From: Candidatus Binatia bacterium
Lineage (GTDB): Bacteria > Desulfobacterota > Binatia > UBA9968 > JAJDTQ01
Assembly: GCA_022824205.1 (NCBI GenBank)
Contig: JAJEAI010000007.1
Location: forward strand, 1-34,017
Reading direction: 5' to 3'
Length of the DNA: 34,017 bases
The position numbers and the translations under genes are program-made. The notes under the pieces were generated by a model. That model saw nothing but the letters and a program-made list of their open reading frames with translations, ran no database searches and was not told the origin of the DNA. This document shows, piece after piece, positions 31,778 through 34,017 of this stretch; position 1 is the stretch's first letter, and each line of letters opens with the position of its first letter.

Positions 31778-32096
31778 TCCCGGCCCCCCTTCCGTCATTC
31801 CCGGCCCCCTCTCCGTCATTCCCGCGGAAGCGGGAATCCAGGCGGCGTGGGGTGGGGACGACCCGGCGAAGCGACCCCTCCCCACCCATGGATTCCCGCC
31901 CCCGATCGGGGTCGAGGGCAAGCTTTCGCGGGAATGACGGAAAGGGGGCCGGGAATGACGGAAAGGGGGCCGCCATTGACGGAGAGGGGGCCGGGAATGA
32001 CGGAAGGCCGGCTGGCATTGACGCATGAGGTCGCGCCAATGACCCAGGACGCGGCTCCAATGACCCAGGACGCGGCCGAAATGACGAAGGAACGAC
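31747..32096. repeat. Palindromic repeat with mirrored tandem units, between the exporter and the binding protein
   Basis: Left side: three short units ending ahead of the core (CGTCAATGGCGGCCCCCCTT, then CTGTCATTCCCGGCCCCCCT and another). The left core is 31818-31837. The right core is split by the 24-base insert at 31900-31923. The right tandem carries GGGAATGACGGAAAGGGGGC-type units at 31931-32010, followed by decayed units (CCAATGACCCAGGACGCGG, twice) to 32096. The left units overlap the start of the binding-protein gene. No gene of its own. Confidence 0.85.
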
Positions 32097-32126
32097 GTTA
32101 TGGAACAACGCAAGGACAACATCATT

Positions 32127-33971
32127 TTATCCTCCTTCCATCCGCGCCGGCTCGGCGGCGCTGACGAGTTGGGTCATGACGAGGTTGGCGTAGAGGCCGT
32201 TGGCGCGGAGCAGGTCGTCATGGGTGCCCTGCTCGGCGATGGCGCCGGAGTCCATCACCACGATGCGGTCGGCGTCGCGGATGGTGGACAGGCGATGGGC
32301 GATGACCAGGGTGGTGCGGCCCTGCACCAGCTCGGCCAGCGCCTGCTGGATCAGCTCTTCGTTGATGGCGTCGAGGTGGGAGGTGGCCTCGTCCAGGACC
32401 AGCACCGGGGCGTCCTTGAGGAGCGCCCGGGCGATGGCGATGCGCTGCCGCTGGCCGCCGGAGAGTTGCACGCCGCGTTCCCCCACCACGGTGTCGTAGC
32501 CCTCGGGCAGGCGCGCGATGAAGTTGTGGATGTGGGCCAGGCGCGCGGCCTCCTCCACCTGCTCCTGGGAGGCCTCCGGCGCCCCCAGCCGCAGGTTGTC
32601 GCGTAGCGAAATGTTGAAGAGATAGGTGTCCTGGGAAACCAGGGAGACCTGCGCCCGCAGGTGGTCCAGGGTGAAGTCCCGCAGGTCCCGGTCGGCCAGC
32701 GTCACGGCGCCGCCGGCCGGGTCCCAGAAGCGCAGCAGCAGGTGCGCGCAGGTGCTCTTGCCCGCGCCCGACGGCCCCACCAACGCCACGGTCTGGCCCG
32801 GCTCCACGTCCAGGCAAACGTCCCGCAGCGCCAGGCCGTTGCCGGCGTCGTAGCCGAAACTCACATGGTCGAAACGGATGGCCGGCGGCGCGTGGCCACC
32901 GGCCGCGAGCGCAGGCACGCCGGCGCCGTCCCGCACCGGCAGGGGCCGGTCATTGACCACGGGCGTTCCGGCGCCGTCCCGCGCCGGCACCCGCCGGTCC
33001 GCGAGCACGGGCACGCCGGCGCCGTCCCGCACCGGCACCGGCTCGTCCTTCACTGCGAACACGCGCCGCCCGGACTCCAGCGTCTCCATCAGCTCCTTGA
33101 ACGTGCGCGCGATGTCGGTGATGGGGCCGAAGGCCAGGAGCGCCAGCACGCTGGCCAGCGGCAGCAGCGCCCGCTCCATCTGGAGCTGGCCCACCAGGTA
33201 CACGCCGGTGCCCAGCACCGCCAGGGCGCCGATGCCGGTCACCGCCTCGTTCAGGCTGGCCTGGACCGCCTGGTCCCGGTGGAACGCGAGCTGCGCCCGG
33301 GCGAGCTTCAGGCTGTTGGCCAGCACCGACGCAAGCTGGCGCTTCTCGTGGCCGAAGGCGACGATCTCGCGCATGCCCTGGATGCTGTCCACCAGGTGGG
33401 CATTGAGCTGTCCCAGTTCCCGGCGCACGGCGCCCCCCAGGCGGTCCGAGCGCTTCTGCGCCATGAACGGCGACAGCGCCATCATCACCAGGAAGGGCGC
33501 CAGCGCCAGCATCAGCGGCCAGCCCACGAACCCGAGCACGGTGAGGATGCCCACCGGCACCACCACCGCGATGAACGCAGGGGAGATGGTGTGGGCGAAG
33601 AACAGCTCCACGGTCTCCACGTCGCCCCCGGCGATGCTCACCAGGTCGCCGGAGCGGCGCCGGGAGAGATAGGCGGGCGCCAGCGGGTCCAGGGTGTCGT
33701 AGAAGTCGATGCGCATCTCGGCCAGGAGCTGGTAGGCGAGGTCGTGGGGCAGCCAGCAGTCGGCCCAGGCCAGCACCGAGGCGAAGGTCACCACCGCGCC
33801 CAGCAGGAACAGGTGGAACGTGATGCTCTCGCCCTGGATGAGCTGCCCCACCAGCAGCGCGCTGGCCGCGCCCGCGCCCACCACCGACGCCTGGAACAAC
33901 ACGCCGGCGGAGAACGACACCGCCACCTTGCGCAGGAGCGGGCGCACCAGCGCCCCCAGCCGGCGCAGCAC
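32127..33971 (-). CDS. ABC exporter, fused membrane and ATPase domains (CydC/CydD/MsbA-like)
   Basis: 614 residues from GTG 33971; the frame is open to the window's right edge, so the true start could lie outside. Residues 10-300 hold six membrane helices ([20 protein letters not shown], then [18 protein letters not shown] and others) and the coupling-helix stretch [20 protein letters not shown]. Residues 311-358 are a linker built of three 16-residue repeats. The ATPase domain has Walker [10 protein letters not shown] at 399-407, signature LSGGQRQR, Walker [13 protein letters not shown] and IAHRLSTI. It pumps something out of the cytoplasm: glutathione/cysteine if CydDC-like, or lipids or drugs. 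Its stop is about 350 bases before the metal-binding-protein gene. Confidence 0.88.
   Translation of the reverse strand: MLRRLGALVRPLLRKVAVSFSAGVLFQASVVGAGAASALLVGQLIQGESITFHLFLLGAVVTFASVLAWADCWLPHDLAYQLLAEMRIDFYDTLDPLAPAYLSRRRSGDLVSIAGGDVETVELFFAHTISPAFIAVVVPVGILTVLGFVGWPLMLALAPFLVMMALSPFMAQKRSDRLGGAVRRELGQLNAHLVDSIQGMREIVAFGHEKRQLASVLANSLKLARAQLAFHRDQAVQASLNEAVTGIGALAVLGTGVYLVGQLQMERALLPLASVLALLAFGPITDIARTFKELMETLESGRRVFAVKDEPVPVRDGAGVPVLADRRVPARDGAGTPVVNDRPLPVRDGAGVPALAAGGHAPPAIRFDHVSFGYDAGNGLALRDVCLDVEPGQTVALVGPSGAGKSTCAHLLLRFWDPAGGAVTLADRDLRDFTLDHLRAQVSLVSQDTYLFNISLRDNLRLGAPEASQEQVEEAARLAHIHNFIARLPEGYDTVVGERGVQLSGGQRQRIAIARALLKDAPVLVLDEATSHLDAINEELIQQALAELVQGRTTLVIAHRLSTIRDADRIVVMDSGAIAEQGTHDDLLRANGLYANLVMTQLVSAAEPARMEGG
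32898..33041 (-). repeat. In-frame 48-base tandem repeat inside the ABC exporter
   Basis: Three successive units of 48 bases encode [32 protein letters not shown] and [16 protein letters not shown] (residues 311-358). RDGAGxP is invariant. They sit exactly in the linker between the membrane domain and the ATPase, where ordinary exporters have a short connection. Because 48 is a multiple of three, copy-number change would lengthen or shorten the linker without breaking the gene. Confidence 0.85.
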
Positions 33972-34017
33972 GGTGAAGGCGGAGAGCGGCGCCGCGGCGC
34001 GCGCGCGCCGGCCCGCC

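Noticed and set aside
31778..32125. 116-residue N-terminal extension of the metal-binding protein
   Set aside because: It is translated repeat DNA (FRHSRPP and GMTERGP runs) lying before a proper signal peptide.

Overview
The window is about 34 kb of high-GC DNA from a diderm, aerobic bacterium. Periplasmic binding proteins, a tripartite tricarboxylate carrier, Sco1- and Cox11-type oxidase assembly proteins and an H+-type F0 operon all point that way. The style (split atp operon, dnaA and dnaN with the origin, many TIM-barrel amidohydrolases, dispersed palindromic repeats) would fit an uncultured proteobacterial or Desulfobacterota-like lineage. That placement is inference; there is no rRNA in the window.

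Layout. 1-9.5 kb is catabolic and transport: the 3' part of an AztD-like zinc-binding beta-propeller, a family 5 solute-binding protein, an amidohydrolase, a VOC protein, a TctA-TctB fusion, an alpha/beta hydrolase and a divergent LysR regulator. 9.6-17.4 kb is a core block: M18 aminopeptidase, dnaN, dnaA, a probable origin, hemL, then two small AtpZ/AtpI proteins, atpB and atpE ending at a strong terminator. 17.8-24.1 kb is metabolic and redox: dCMP-deaminase-like protein, SAM hydrolase, a glutathione-transferase relative, a VKOR-thioredoxin fusion translationally coupled to a rhodanese, then Sco1 and a multidomain Cox11-like protein. 24.7-34 kb holds a zinc/manganese-type ABC system in two separated pieces (permease plus ATPase; binding protein) and an ABC exporter. 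Between the two pieces lie an antitoxin with a toxin stub, a second amidohydrolase and an unrecognised two-gene module with a degenerate ImmA/IrrE domain.

The most striking observation is the rhodanese at 19976-20410. The catalytic cysteine codon is TGA, the frame stays open and rhodanese-like for 43 more codons, and a hairpin of bacterial SECIS type follows the TGA at the right distance. This looks like a secreted selenocysteine rhodanese, co-expressed with a disulfide-forming VKOR-thioredoxin fusion.

The second theme is repeats. A family of palindromic elements around the 20-base core ATTCCCGCGAAAGCGGGAAT occupies most gene-free gaps, with tandem units expanded on both arms, a 24-base insert recurring at one position, and in one case the start codon of a transporter gene. 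A separate 0.2-kb element with long inverted ends and a CTAG target lies exactly on the dnaN stop codon. No transposase, rRNA, tRNA or CRISPR array was seen.
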